A DNA stretch of 33,052 bases from CAYLZN01 sp964387935. Lineage in GTDB: Bacteria > Acidobacteriota > Vicinamibacteria > Vicinamibacterales > JAFNAJ01. A program made the position numbers and the translations under genes. The stretch lies in assembly GCA_964387935.1 (NCBI GenBank), contig CAYLZN010000017.1:1-33052 (forward strand). The letters are read 5' to 3'. Shown one piece after another: positions 32,825 to 33,052 of this stretch (its first letter is position 1; each line of letters begins with the position of its first letter). The notes under the pieces are model-generated. The model searched no databases. It was not told where the DNA came from and saw nothing but the letters and a program-made list of their open reading frames with translations.

Positions 32825-33052
32825 GTGAGACCAGTCGTGGTCACTCCCCGGAGAATCGGCCGAACGCTCGCGCGCAACACCCTGTGGAACTACCTCGGGT
32901 TCGCCGCGAACCTCGCGTCGAACCTCGTGCTGTTCCCCTACGTGGTCTCGCACGTCGGGGAGGCAGCCGCCGGAGTCTGGCTGCTGCTGGGGTCGTTGAC
33001 CGGCTACATGGGGCTCATGGAGCTGGGCCTGGTGCCGGCGCTGGTCCAGTTC
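32825..33052 (+). CDS. Wzx-type polysaccharide flippase, N-terminal part (3' end outside window)
   Basis: The frame is open to the last base. From GTG 32837 it reads TPRRIGRTLARNTLWNYLGF, then ASNLVLFPYVVSHVGEAAAG, VWLLLGSLTGYMGLMELGL and VPALVQF. The opening 'R-N-x-x-W-N-Y' helix and the two following hydrophobic helices are typical of the MOP-superfamily oligosaccharide flippases that move undecaprenyl-diphosphate-linked repeat units across the inner membrane. GTG 32825 is an equally possible start; neither has a good ribosome-binding site. It is divergent from wza with about 100 bases between, which may hold promoters for both. Confidence 0.78.
   Translation, partial: MRPVVVTPRRIGRTLARNTLWNYLGFAANLASNLVLFPYVVSHVGEAAAGVWLLLGSLTGYMGLMELGLVPALVQF

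Overview
The window is a GC-rich bacterial chromosome segment, probably scaffolded from a metagenome. It carries five runs of N: four of exactly 10 bases and one of exactly 100 bases. The gene set is almost entirely a Wzx/Wzy-type exopolysaccharide (EPS) locus. Several features resemble Acidobacteriota, perhaps class Vicinamibacteria: high GC, many PEP-CTERM/EPS-type GT4 enzymes, repeated secreted 'AEG...VERxMYW' domains, and heptad repeat arrays beside a four-helix-bundle gene. That placement is inference; no rRNA or core marker gene is present.

Layout. (i) 1-8219, plus strand: truncated GT2, GT4, GT-C membrane glycosyltransferase, cysteine-cluster GT4, GT2-GtrA fusion, and a secreted DUF4114/Ca-binding repeat protein. 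(ii) 15341-8153, minus strand: GT4, a secreted PKD/DUF5060 clan-A-like glycoside hydrolase, and two GT4s. (iii) 15426-25601, plus strand: O-antigen polymerase/ligase, hexapeptide acetyltransferase, GT4, GT2, B12-type radical SAM enzyme, GT-C, a four-helix-bundle (S23/IVP) gene embedded in heptad repeats, and a GT4. (iv) 32727-25574, minus strand: OPX/Wza-like exporter, Wzc-like co-polymerase/tyrosine kinase, outer-membrane beta-barrel protein, and a PQQ-propeller/helical-toroid secreted protein. (v) From about 32825, plus strand: the first ~75 residues of a Wzx-type flippase. The longest stretch without a gene is 220 bases (23656-23875).

How the genes fit together. Twelve glycosyltransferases would build and modify a lipid-linked repeat unit. 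The acetyltransferase and possibly the radical SAM protein would decorate it. Wzx would flip it, the polymerase would join units, Wzc would control chain length, and OPX plus a separate beta-barrel would export the chain. The secreted hydrolase, the DUF4114 protein and the propeller protein would act on or in the matrix. An initiating phosphoglycosyltransferase and nucleotide-sugar synthesis genes are not in the window.

The least explained feature is a set of short-unit repeats. Four arrays of a 7-bp unit (AACTGGN) share a conserved head motif and butt directly onto start or stop codons. They surround the four-helix-bundle gene, and one pair forms a long inverted repeat. A second, unrelated heptad family (GGGCTCA-like, 11 units) is translated as the N-terminal tail of a GT-C enzyme. 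A good sigma-54-type promoter match precedes the export operon, and a weaker one precedes the GT2/radical-SAM genes.
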